A stretch of 9,068 bases of DNA from Caryophanales bacterium UBA3935 (GCA_002385755.1 DGED01000050.1:9734-18801), one strand, 5' to 3'. Counted from the stretch's first letter, positions 1-5,167 are shown. The notes: generated by a model from the letters alone, not told the origin. Translations and numbers: made by a program.

Positions 1-389
1 ACAAATGCTCTATTCAGGAAAGCGTCGACCTTTTCAAGGGATACGGCATTCCCGCTTCGAAGATCATCATCGGCGCCGCGTTCTACGGGATTAAGCAGAT
101 CAAACAGGGAGACGAATGGAAGAGCGCCGGGTCGGTCTATTATACCTCGATTGCGTCGAGCTACCTTAACAATCCGGACTACACCGTTTATTTTGACACG
201 GTCGCCGGCGTGCCCTATATCCTGAAAAACGACGGCACGGAATTTATCTCCTACGACGATCCCCGCTCGATTCAGTTGAAATGCGATTATATTTACCAGG
301 AAGGATTGGCGGGAATGATGTATTGGGAAAACGGCTGCGACTTAACGGGAACTTTGTTAGCCGCGATGCGGAAGGGATTGAATAAATAA
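1..389 (+). CDS. GH18 family glycoside hydrolase (chitinase-like), C-terminal part
   Basis: This is a reading frame open from the left edge (first full codon at 3) to TAA at 387-389, giving 128 residues. It resembles the second half of a GH18 (chitinase or peptidoglycan-hydrolase type) TIM barrel. Visible landmarks are GAAFYG near residues 24-29, the segment ISYDDPRSI where the chain returns to the barrel, and GLAGMMYWENGCD near the end, whose Trp is the conserved barrel-floor tryptophan of the last strand. GH18 enzymes cleave beta-1,4 linkages in chitin or related GlcNAc polymers. The catalytic DxxDxDxE motif, signal peptide and any binding modules would lie upstream of the window, so substrate and location cannot be judged. 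A strong terminator follows at once, so it ends its transcription unit and is not co-transcribed with lplA. The family call is secure; the specificity is not. Confidence 0.85.
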   Translation, partial: KCSIQESVDLFKGYGIPASKIIIGAAFYGIKQIKQGDEWKSAGSVYYTSIASSYLNNPDYTVYFDTVAGVPYILKNDGTEFISYDDPRSIQLKCDYIYQEGLAGMMYWENGCDLTGTLLAAMRKGLNK

Positions 390-392
390 ACA

Positions 393-420
393 AAAAAGGC
401 CGGAACCGGCCTTTTTCTTT
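393..420 (+). terminator. Rho-independent terminator after the GH18 gene
   Basis: A-rich left flank, stem GGCC (398-401) pairing with GGCC (408-411) and extended by A393-397 with T412-416, around a small GGAACC loop that can itself pair partly. A T-rich tail follows (412-420). It starts four bases after the GH18 stop. The A and T flanks are symmetric, so it could also work on the minus strand, although no minus-strand gene ends here. Confidence 0.85.
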
Positions 421-431
421 TATCTTTTTCG

Positions 432-460
432 TTGCCTTCGCGCGTAAGTTGTGATAAACT
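432..460 (+). promoter_or_regulatory. candidate sigma-A promoter for lplA
   Basis: TTGCCT (432-437), a 17-bp spacer, then TAAACT (455-460) preceded by TGA, which makes an extended -10 (TGnTAAACT). The start site would be near 467, about 10 bases before the lplA ATG at 477. The hexamers are only moderate matches (4 of 6 each). The call rests on the correct spacing, the TG extension and the preceding terminator. Confidence 0.35.
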
Positions 461-476
461 TTTATGCGGTGATAAA

Positions 477-1478
477 ATGCGGACGATTATTAATAACGAA
501 AACGATCCATATTATAATCTCGCGCTTGAGGAGACGCTTCTAAAAAGCGAAACCGCGCCGGACATGCTCGTTTGGCTCTGGCAAAACCGCCCGGCGGTAA
601 TTATCGGCCGGCACCAAAACGCCCTCGAGGAAGTCAATATCGCGGCGATCCGGAAACGCGGGATCGACGTCGTCAGGAGAATCTCCGGCGGCGGCGCCGT
701 GTATCATGATTCCGGGAACGTCAATTTCACTTTCATCGCCCCGGCGCGGGGGAAAGGCGAGGAGCTTTTCCGGCGTTTTACCGAGCCGGTGATTGACGCC
801 CTGCGCTCCCTCGGCGTTCCCGCCGAGTTTACCGGGAGAAACGATATCGTCGCCGGGGGAAAAAAAATATCCGGCAACGCCCAGGCGTATTACCGGGACC
901 GGATGTTTCATCACGGCACGCTTCTTTTCGATTCCGATCTCGCGACCGTCGGCGCCGTTTTAAACGCCGCCCCTGACAAGATTAAGTCAAAGGGCGTAAA
1001 ATCGGTAAGAAGCCGCGTCGCGAATATCAGGACATATTTAAAAGAAGACATCACTATTGAAGAATTTAAGTCGCGCCTGCTTTCCCGCCTGCTGGCCACG
1101 GACGATATCCAATCCCGGGAGTACCGTTTGTCTCCGGCGGAGGAAGAGACGGCGCGGCGCCTCGCCGCCGACAAATACCGAACCTGGGAATGGAATTACG
1201 GCCGGTCGCCGGCGTTCGAAACGGTAAAAAGCGGCCGTTTTGCGGGCGGGAAAATCACTTTTCATCTCGATATCAAGGCGGGGAAAATCGCGGCCTGCCA
1301 TATCGGCGGCGACTTTTTCGGAAAACTCGAGATTGCGGGTCTGGAGATGGCGCTCGTGGGCGCCTTGTTCACTCCGGCCGCGGTCGCCGCGGTTCTTGAT
1401 TCCGTCCCGTTAGGCGACTACCTTTTCAATATCGCGAAGGAAGATATTCTCGCGTGCTTGTTTAATCAGACGGTTTAG
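477..1478 (+). CDS. lplA: lipoate-protein ligase A
   Basis: This 333-residue enzyme attaches free lipoate to the lysine of E2 subunits or GcvH in two steps, through lipoyl-AMP. It is cytosolic and belongs to lipoate salvage. The catalytic domain carries the family motif RRISGGGAVYHD (residues 67-78), then NDIV and KKISGNAQ (122-136), where K130 is the conserved lysine of the KxSG motif, and HHGTLL (145-150). The rest (about 250-333) matches the small C-terminal accessory domain of bacterial ligases, so this is a full bipartite LplA and not an octanoyltransferase. I chose ATG 477. A TTG at 432 in frame would add 15 unrelated residues, lies inside the candidate promoter and has no ribosome site. 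The site before 477 is itself weak (GGTG), in keeping with a very short leader. The stop codon sits in the loop of its own terminator. No lipoate synthesis genes are near. Confidence 0.93.
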   Translation: MRTIINNENDPYYNLALEETLLKSETAPDMLVWLWQNRPAVIIGRHQNALEEVNIAAIRKRGIDVVRRISGGGAVYHDSGNVNFTFIAPARGKGEELFRRFTEPVIDALRSLGVPAEFTGRNDIVAGGKKISGNAQAYYRDRMFHHGTLLFDSDLATVGAVLNAAPDKIKSKGVKSVRSRVANIRTYLKEDITIEEFKSRLLSRLLATDDIQSREYRLSPAEEETARRLAADKYRTWEWNYGRSPAFETVKSGRFAGGKITFHLDIKAGKIAACHIGGDFFGKLEIAGLEMALVGALFTPAAVAAVLDSVPLGDYLFNIAKEDILACLFNQTV

Positions 1479-1857
1479 CCGTCTTTTTTTGACAGAAGGC
1501 CTCGATTTGCCTGATTGTCTCCTCGCTTAAAACATGCTCGATCTTACAGCAATCCCTCTCGGCCACCTCGGCGCTCACGCCCAACATGCGTAAAAACTTG
1601 TTGATTAGCAGGTGGCGTTGATAAACTTTTTCCGCCTCCGCCCGGCCTTTTTCCGTGAGGGTTATGCCGCTGTAATCGTCTTTTTCGATTAAGCCGCCTT
1701 TTTTTAAAATGTTCATCGCTTTATTGACCCCGGGCTGGGAGACGCTTAGCATTCGCGCGATTTCGACCGATTTGACTTTTTTCTTATTTTTCTCCAAAAC
1801 CAAAATCGCTTCCAAATAGTCCTCGTTAGCGGGAGTCAGTTTATTTTTGTTTTTCAT
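1462..1857 (-). CDS. DtxR/MntR-family metal-dependent transcriptional regulator
   Basis: A 131-residue repressor-type protein. Residues 8-75 form the winged helix (recognition helix around SVSQPGVNKAMNIL; wing GITLTEKG). Residues 76-131 form the metal-binding and dimerisation domain. There is no C-terminal SH3/FeoA-like domain, as in MntR and short regulators. Likely ligands by alignment from memory are D13 and E16 (the MntR Asp8/Glu11 positions, where DtxR has Met10), H82, C104 (the DtxR Cys102 position, Glu99 in MntR), E107 and H108. The ligand set is therefore mixed, and the sequence alone does not say Fe or Mn. Divergent placement to feoAB makes iron-responsive control of ferrous uptake the best guess. 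The gene starts six bases after a TATAAT box, so its mRNA is probably leaderless. Its 3' end overlaps lplA convergently by 17 bp. I give no symbol because mntR, ideR and feo-specific regulators cannot be separated here. Confidence 0.9.
   Translation of the reverse strand: MKNKNKLTPANEDYLEAILVLEKNKKKVKSVEIARMLSVSQPGVNKAMNILKKGGLIEKDDYSGITLTEKGRAEAEKVYQRHLLINKFLRMLGVSAEVAERDCCKIEHVLSEETIRQIEAFCQKKTAKPSD
1468..1490 (+). terminator. terminator of lplA, overlapping both convergent genes
   Basis: Stem AGACGG (1468-1473) pairs with CCGTCT (1479-1484). The loop is TTTAG, whose TAG (1476-1478) is the lplA stop codon, and seven T residues follow (1484-1490). The same bases encode the last residues of the minus-strand regulator, where the T run reads as lysine codons. 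On the minus strand no T run follows, so it acts in one direction only. Confidence 0.75.
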
Positions 1858-1863
1858 AGTTTA

Positions 1864-1892
1864 ATTATAGCATTTATCGCCGTGATATGCAA
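1864..1892 (-). promoter_or_regulatory. extended -10 promoter of the metalloregulator gene
   Basis: Read on the minus strand: TTGCAT (1892-1887), a 17-bp spacer ending in TGC, then a perfect TATAAT (1869-1864). Only six bases (TAAACT-like, 1863-1858) separate the -10 from the ATG at 1857, so transcription should begin at or within a base or two of the start codon. No Shine-Dalgarno sequence can fit. Confidence 0.6.
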
Positions 1893-1909
1893 CGCGGACG
1901 TTTTGCGTT

Positions 1910-1934
1910 TTACCGGTAAGGGTAACCGTTTACC
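1910..1934. promoter_or_regulatory. cluster of TTACC/GGTAA half-sites between the divergent promoters
   Basis: TTACCGGTAA (1910-1919) is a perfect 10-bp palindrome. It is followed by GGTAACCGTTTACC (1921-1934), whose arms GGTAA and TTACC are perfect with a 4-bp spacer. Four half-sites thus lie in 25 bp, midway between the regulator and feo promoters. A weak second feo promoter may overlap them: an extended -10 TGCGATAAT lies at 1947-1955. The half-sites resemble those of the operator candidate at 1987-2000 (GGTTAA). Binding by the adjacent DtxR-type regulator is inference. Confidence 0.4.
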
Positions 1935-1957
1935 TCTGTTTTTCCATGCGATAATAC

Positions 1958-1985
1958 TTGACTTCCAACCGCGTTTTGATATAAT
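1958..1985 (+). promoter_or_regulatory. sigma-A promoter of the feo operon
   Basis: TTGACT (1958-1963), a 16-bp spacer, and a perfect TATAAT (1980-1985) preceded by TGA, an extended -10. The predicted start is near 1992, only about 14 bases before the feoA ATG. It is strong by sequence, as expected for a promoter kept off by a repressor. Confidence 0.75.
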
Positions 1986-1986
1986 A

Positions 1987-2000
1987 TTAACCGAGGTTAA
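1987..2000. promoter_or_regulatory. operator candidate TTAACCGAGGTTAA on the feo start site
   Basis: A perfect 6-2-6 palindrome beginning two bases after the -10 box and covering the predicted transcription start. A repressor bound here would block initiation. The GAGG at 1993-1996, nine bases before the feoA ATG, is also the only plausible ribosome-binding site, so it lies inside the palindrome. The arms resemble DtxR/IdeR-type half-sites (AGGTTA / TAACC). Assignment to the neighbouring regulator is inference from position. Confidence 0.55.
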
Positions 2001-2005
2001 CTTTT

Positions 2006-2290
2006 ATGAGAGCGAGAAGAAGATGCGGAAGACAAAGAAAATATAATGATTCCCCGATTGTGCCGTTGGGGGAACTTTCGGCTGGTGAGGCGGGAAGGGT
2101 CGTAAAGATATGTTGTCGCGCGGGGGGCCGCAGGCGACGGCTTTTTGATATGGGGATTACCGTAGGGACCGTAATTGCCGTCAAGCAGATCGCCCCGCTG
2201 GGCGATCCCGTGGAGGTCGCCCTCCGCGATTACCGGCTTTGCCTGCGGCGCGACGATCTCGATCTTATCCTGGTCGAGGTGGTCGAATGA
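2006..2290 (+). CDS. feoA: ferrous iron transport protein A
   Basis: A 94-residue cytosolic SH3-like protein that assists FeoB in ferrous-iron uptake. The core spans about residues 18-92, with the family signatures RLFDMGI (45-51), a G-T-V-I-A-V strand (54-59) and PLGDPVE (64-70), ending in a hydrophobic strand (DLILVEV). The first 17 residues are an unusual Arg-rich leader (five Arg in the first nine residues) not needed for the fold. A GTG near 2060 could give a shorter core protein, but ATG 2006 fits the promoter and the GAGG site at 1993-1996. The stop overlaps the feoB start as ATGA (2287-2290), so the two are translationally coupled. As first gene after a repressor-type operator, it should be induced by iron shortage. 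Confidence 0.92.
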   Translation: MRARRRCGRQRKYNDSPIVPLGELSAGEAGRVVKICCRAGGRRRRLFDMGITVGTVIAVKQIAPLGDPVEVALRDYRLCLRRDDLDLILVEVVE

Positions 2291-4245
2291 GAATCGCGCT
2301 CGTCGGCAATCAAAATTCCGGGAAAACGACGCTTTTTAACGCGCTCACGGGAATGAACCAAAAAATCGGCAATTGGCCGGGCGTGACCGTCGAGAAAAAA
2401 GAAGGCGTCATTAAAGGAACCGATCACACGCTTATCGATTTGCCGGGCATTTACTCCTTAAGCCCCTATACGACGGAGGAAAAAATCGCTTGCGAATACT
2501 TGCTTTCGGAAAAGCCGGATGCGATTATAAACATCATCGACGCCGTCAGCCTTGAGCGCTCGCTGTATCTTACTCTCCAGCTGCTTGAGCTCGATATTCC
2601 CGTGATCGTCGCTTTGAATATGACCGATATTTTAATCAAAAAAGGCGGCCGGATTGACGCCCAAAAGCTTTCCGAGCTCCTTGGCGTCGAGGTCGCGATG
2701 CTTTCCGCCCGGCGCCGCGTCGGCGTCGGCGAACTCATCGCCAAAGTCCTGGAAAAACCCGCGAAGAAGACGCGTTTCCGCTATAGCGAACGGCTCGAAA
2801 AGTTGGTTTCGGAAGTCGCGGCCGGGCTTCCCGGGGAAAACGCCCGGTTCGTCGCGGTGAAGTTATTGGAAAACGACCCGCGCTTCGCCGGTCTCGCGAC
2901 GCCCGCGGCCGAGAAAATTTTGCAAGGCGTCAAGGACGAGGATTTAGAGGAGAGAATCGCGTCCGAACGTTACCGTTACATCGATTTTGTAAAAAAGGCG
3001 GTCATGATTACCCCGGATTTAAAAGAAACTTTTTCCGACAAAATTGACAGGATTATATTAAATAAATATCTCGCGTTCCCGATATTCGTGGCGGTGATAT
3101 TCGGGCTTTATTTCGCCGTTATCATGACCGGAACCGCTCTCGGCGACTACATGGCGTCGCTATTCGATCGCGCCGGGAATCTCGCCGCAAGCGCGCTTTC
3201 TTCATGGGGCGCTTCCGACTGGGCCGTGAGTCTTATCGGCGACGGCGTTCTCGGCGGCATCGGCGCCGTATTGACTTTCATTCCCCAGATTGTGATGCTC
3301 TTTTTGCTCGCGGCCTTGCTCGAATCAAGCGGGTATTTGTCGAGGGTGTCCTTTCTTCTCGACAAGATTTTCACCCGCCTGGGTCTTTCCGGGCGCGCCC
3401 TGATTCCTTTTATCGTCGGCTTCGGTTGTAGCGTCCCAGGAATCATGGCCACAAGGACGCTGGAAAACGAGCAGGAGAGGAAAAGCGCGGTCATCCTCGT
3501 TCCTTTCATCCCCTGCGGGGCGAAGCTGCCGATCATTTCCCTCTTCGCCGGGTTCTTTTTTACCAAACATCGCGTTTTGGTTTCCGTGTCCCTGTTTTTC
3601 CTGTCGATCTTTATAATTATTATCGCGGCTTTAATTTTAAAGAAGGTGTTTAAAACGCCGGCTACGGCATATATTAGCGAACTTCCGGAATATCGCCTGC
3701 CCGATCCCCGCTACGTCGCGCGCTATGTCTGTGAAAAGACGATGGCGTTCGTTTCGCGGGCGGGTTCGGTCATTTTGGTCGGCTCGGTCGTAATCTGGTT
3801 CTTGCTCTCGTTTTCGCCCGCTTTCAAGTACGGTGTGCCCGTCGAGAATAGCATGCTCGCCGGGCTCGGCAATTTGATCGCCTGGTTCTTTTACCCGATC
3901 GTCGGCGAATGGAGTTGGGCGGCGGGGGTTTCCGCCCTGCAGGGTCTGGTGGCGAAAGAACAAGTCGTCGCCTCGCTCAGCATTATCGCCGGCTTTGCCG
4001 GGGGCGCATCCGGCGCCGATATTTTTTCGACACCGGTGTTCGCTTTTTTCACGCCGGCCGCGGCCTACGCATTTATGGCCTATAACTTGTTCAGCGCCCC
4101 CTGTATCGGCGCGATCGGCGCGATGCGGAAAGAATTGGGCGGCGCCGCCGCGACCATAAAGGCCGCTCTCTTCCAAACCGCGATCGCCTGGGTGGTCTCG
4201 GCGTTATTATATCTTATCCTTACATTCGTTGGGGGCTTGTCATGA
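2287..4245 (+). CDS. feoB: ferrous iron permease FeoB (GTPase fused to membrane domain)
   Basis: A 652-residue inner-membrane Fe2+ transporter. The N-terminal G domain has G1 GNQNSGKT (7-14), a switch region ending in PGVTVE (31-36), G3 DLPG (51-54), G4 NMTD (111-114) and a G5 SAR near 137. A helical GDI-like linker follows to about 255. The membrane part starts near residue 262 and includes both Gate-type segments: FGCSVPGIMATRT with C381 and VPFIPCGAKLP with C410. The 29-residue Cys spacing equals that of the gate cysteines I recall for E. coli FeoB. The short form lacks the long C-terminal tail of enterobacterial FeoB (about 770 aa). I start at ATG 2287, with GAGG at 2276-2279 and overlap with the feoA stop. 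A start at 2239 would add residues before the beta strand that leads into G1 and would run into feoA. It ends with another ATGA overlap. Confidence 0.95.
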   Translation: MRIALVGNQNSGKTTLFNALTGMNQKIGNWPGVTVEKKEGVIKGTDHTLIDLPGIYSLSPYTTEEKIACEYLLSEKPDAIINIIDAVSLERSLYLTLQLLELDIPVIVALNMTDILIKKGGRIDAQKLSELLGVEVAMLSARRRVGVGELIAKVLEKPAKKTRFRYSERLEKLVSEVAAGLPGENARFVAVKLLENDPRFAGLATPAAEKILQGVKDEDLEERIASERYRYIDFVKKAVMITPDLKETFSDKIDRIILNKYLAFPIFVAVIFGLYFAVIMTGTALGDYMASLFDRAGNLAASALSSWGASDWAVSLIGDGVLGGIGAVLTFIPQIVMLFLLAALLESSGYLSRVSFLLDKIFTRLGLSGRALIPFIVGFGCSVPGIMATRTLENEQERKSAVILVPFIPCGAKLPIISLFAGFFFTKHRVLVSVSLFFLSIFIIIIAALILKKVFKTPATAYISELPEYRLPDPRYVARYVCEKTMAFVSRAGSVILVGSVVIWFLLSFSPAFKYGVPVENSMLAGLGNLIAWFFYPIVGEWSWAAGVSALQGLVAKEQVVASLSIIAGFAGGASGADIFSTPVFAFFTPAAAYAFMAYNLFSAPCIGAIGAMRKELGGAAATIKAALFQTAIAWVVSALLYLILTFVGGLS

Positions 4246-4403
4246 CGTTTGCCGACATTATAATTCTTATCGTTTTGACCCCAATCATGTTTTTGGCCGT
4301 CCGACAAGTCTATCTATCCGGTAAAGGCAGCTGCGCGGGTTGTAAGAAATGCGGGATCGCGAAGAAAAACCTCGATGAGATTAGGCGGAGCATAAGAGAA
4401 TAA
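4242..4403 (+). CDS. FeoB-associated Cys-rich membrane protein (53 aa)
   Basis: A small protein starting at ATG 4242 and overlapping the feoB stop by ATGA, with a G-rich stretch (4231-4235) as ribosome site. It has one N-terminal membrane segment (about residues 5-20), then a basic stretch and the cluster SCAGCKKCGIAKK, with Cys at 31, 34 and 37 (CxxCxxC), and a charged C-terminal helix. This organisation matches the small Cys-rich proteins encoded after feoB in many Firmicutes (family called FeoB-associated Cys-rich membrane protein). The role is unproven. Handling or sensing Fe2+ or redox state at the cytoplasmic mouth of FeoB is the usual proposal. It might replace FeoC, which is absent here. 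It is the last gene of the operon, as a terminator begins within its stop codon. Confidence 0.85.
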   Translation: MTFADIIILIVLTPIMFLAVRQVYLSGKGSCAGCKKCGIAKKNLDEIRRSIRE

Positions 4404-4424
4404 AACGGCTTCTCGCCGTTTTTT
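4402..4424 (+). terminator. terminator of the feo operon
   Basis: Stem AAAACGGC (4402-4409) pairs perfectly with GCCGTTTT (4415-4422) around the loop TTCTC. A T run continues to 4424. The stem begins inside the stop codon of the Cys-rich protein gene. The A and T flanks are symmetric, so it could also stop transcription arriving on the minus strand. Confidence 0.85.
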
Positions 4425-4551
4425 CTTAGTTTGGACGCCGATTCCAATTTCCGTAAATAAATTCGCCGATATTGCCTAAAATAAGAACGTTAAGTCCTCT
4501 TTTTCGTAAATGCATAAAAACCCGGCAAATGTCATATAAATAATTAAAAAA

Positions 4552-4578
4552 ATAGCACTTATCTCTTGACATTGCTAA
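4552..4578. promoter_or_regulatory. degenerate second CIRCE-like element over the -35 box
   Basis: ATAGCACTT (4552-4560), nine bases, then CATTGCTAA (4570-4578). Each arm matches the CIRCE consensus TTAGCACTC-N9-GAGTGCTAA at 7 of 9 positions, with the canonical spacer length. It overlaps the -35 TTGACA (4566-4571). Its left part TAGCACTTATC (4553-4563) is also an exact inverted copy of GATAAGTGCTA in the main CIRCE (4613-4623). Confidence 0.4.
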
Positions 4579-4593
4579 TTAATGTGGTATAAT
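4566..4593 (+). promoter_or_regulatory. sigma-A promoter of the hsp20-groES-groEL operon
   Basis: A perfect TTGACA (4566-4571), a 16-bp spacer and a perfect TATAAT (4588-4593) with TGG just before it (extended -10). An A/T-rich tract at about 4533-4551 could act as an UP element. The predicted start near 4600 lies inside the main CIRCE, so the operator sits on the start site and in the 5' leader. Confidence 0.88.
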
Positions 4594-4597
4594 ATTA

Positions 4598-4624
4598 TTA
4601 GCACTCAGGAGTGATAAGTGCTAA
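4598..4624. promoter_or_regulatory. CIRCE operator (HrcA binding site)
   Basis: TTAGCACTC (4598-4606), nine bases, AAGTGCTAA (4616-4624): 17 of 18 matches to the CIRCE consensus TTAGCACTC-N9-GAGTGCTAA. HrcA represses chaperone genes through this site and is held active by GroEL. The spacer is unusual because it contains GAGTGATAA (4609-4617), an extra right arm with 8 of 9 matches, produced by the tandem 7-bp units GTGATAA and GTGCTAA (4611-4624). Confidence 0.93.
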
Positions 4625-4647
4625 CAAAAGGAAAAGGAGGTATTTGG

Positions 4648-5079
4648 ATGTTTAGTTTAATTACTAGAAGAAACAGAAAACGCGGTCTGAGTTTATTTGA
4701 CGATCCGTTTTTCGACGACTTTTTCAATATGCCGTTTTTCTACGATAGACGCAAGGTCATGAAAACCGACGTGCGGGAGGACGACAAGAATTTCTATCTT
4801 GACGTCGAGCTTCCCGGAATCGAGAAGAAAGATATTAAGTTAAGCTTGGAGAACGGTTATTTGACCGTGGCGGTGGAAAGAGAAGAAAACAAAGAACAAA
4901 TGGACGAGAAAGGCAGTTACGTTCGCCGCGAACGCTACTACGGCAACTGCGCGCGCACGTTTTATCTCGGCGATGTTCGCGAAGAAGACATTACCGCTAA
5001 TTACAATAACGGCATTTTAACCGTTTCGGTTCCGAAACAAGACGTCGCGGATAAAAAGAAATATATCGAAATCGAGTAA
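4648..5079 (+). CDS. Hsp20-family small heat shock protein
   Basis: A 143-residue alpha-crystallin-type chaperone that binds unfolding proteins without ATP and keeps them refoldable. A short N-terminal arm rich in Phe and Asp (about 1-36) drives oligomer formation. The alpha-crystallin domain spans about 38-130, with the hallmark NNGILTVSVPK (120-130) near its end, and the C-terminal I-x-I motif is IEI (140-142). The start is ATG 4648, because a perfect AAGGAGG (4634-4640) stands seven bases ahead. A GTG at 4618 in frame would begin inside the CIRCE arm with no ribosome site. It is the first gene behind the HrcA-controlled promoter, so it should be induced together with GroES and GroEL. The combination of hsp20 with groESL under one CIRCE is less usual than a separate sHSP gene. 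Confidence 0.92.
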   Translation: MFSLITRRNRKRGLSLFDDPFFDDFFNMPFFYDRRKVMKTDVREDDKNFYLDVELPGIEKKDIKLSLENGYLTVAVEREENKEQMDEKGSYVRRERYYGNCARTFYLGDVREEDITANYNNGILTVSVPKQDVADKKKYIEIE

Positions 5080-5120
5080 TAACGGCAGTCGTCTTAAAGT
5101 ATTTCCATCTTGTTTTCCTC

Positions 5121-5167
5121 GCCGGCGCGCCCGGCGGATAGTATCCGGGGTCCAGGGATTACCCCGG
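5121..5167 (+). other. two GC-rich hairpins in the hsp20-groES spacer
   Basis: Hairpin one: GCCGG (5121-5125) with CCGGC (5131-5135), five-base loop. Hairpin two: CCGGGGT (5145-5151) with ACCCCGG (5161-5167), nine-base loop, perfect 7-bp stem. No T run follows (the next bases are GCCCCTTATCCCC), so they are not normal terminators. They could mark an mRNA processing or stability site, or a partial attenuator that separates hsp20 from groESL levels. The spacer contains no CIRCE. A TATAAT at 5190-5195 has no -35 or TG extension. Confidence 0.5.

Noticed and set aside
432..476. TTG 432 as the lplA start
   Set aside because: The 15 added residues are not lplA-like, there is no ribosome site, and the TTG lies inside the candidate promoter -35.
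2239..2286. Upstream start for feoB inside feoA
   Set aside because: It would add an Arg-rich stretch before the conserved G1 strand. ATG 2287 has a ribosome site and the ATGA overlap typical of feoAB.
3637..4176. Long open frame on the minus strand across feoB
   Set aside because: It is a shadow frame of the GC-rich feoB codons, with biased Arg/Gly composition and no domain or ribosome site.
4618..4647. GTG 4618 as the hsp20 start
   Set aside because: It lies in the CIRCE arm without a Shine-Dalgarno. ATG 4648 follows a perfect AAGGAGG.
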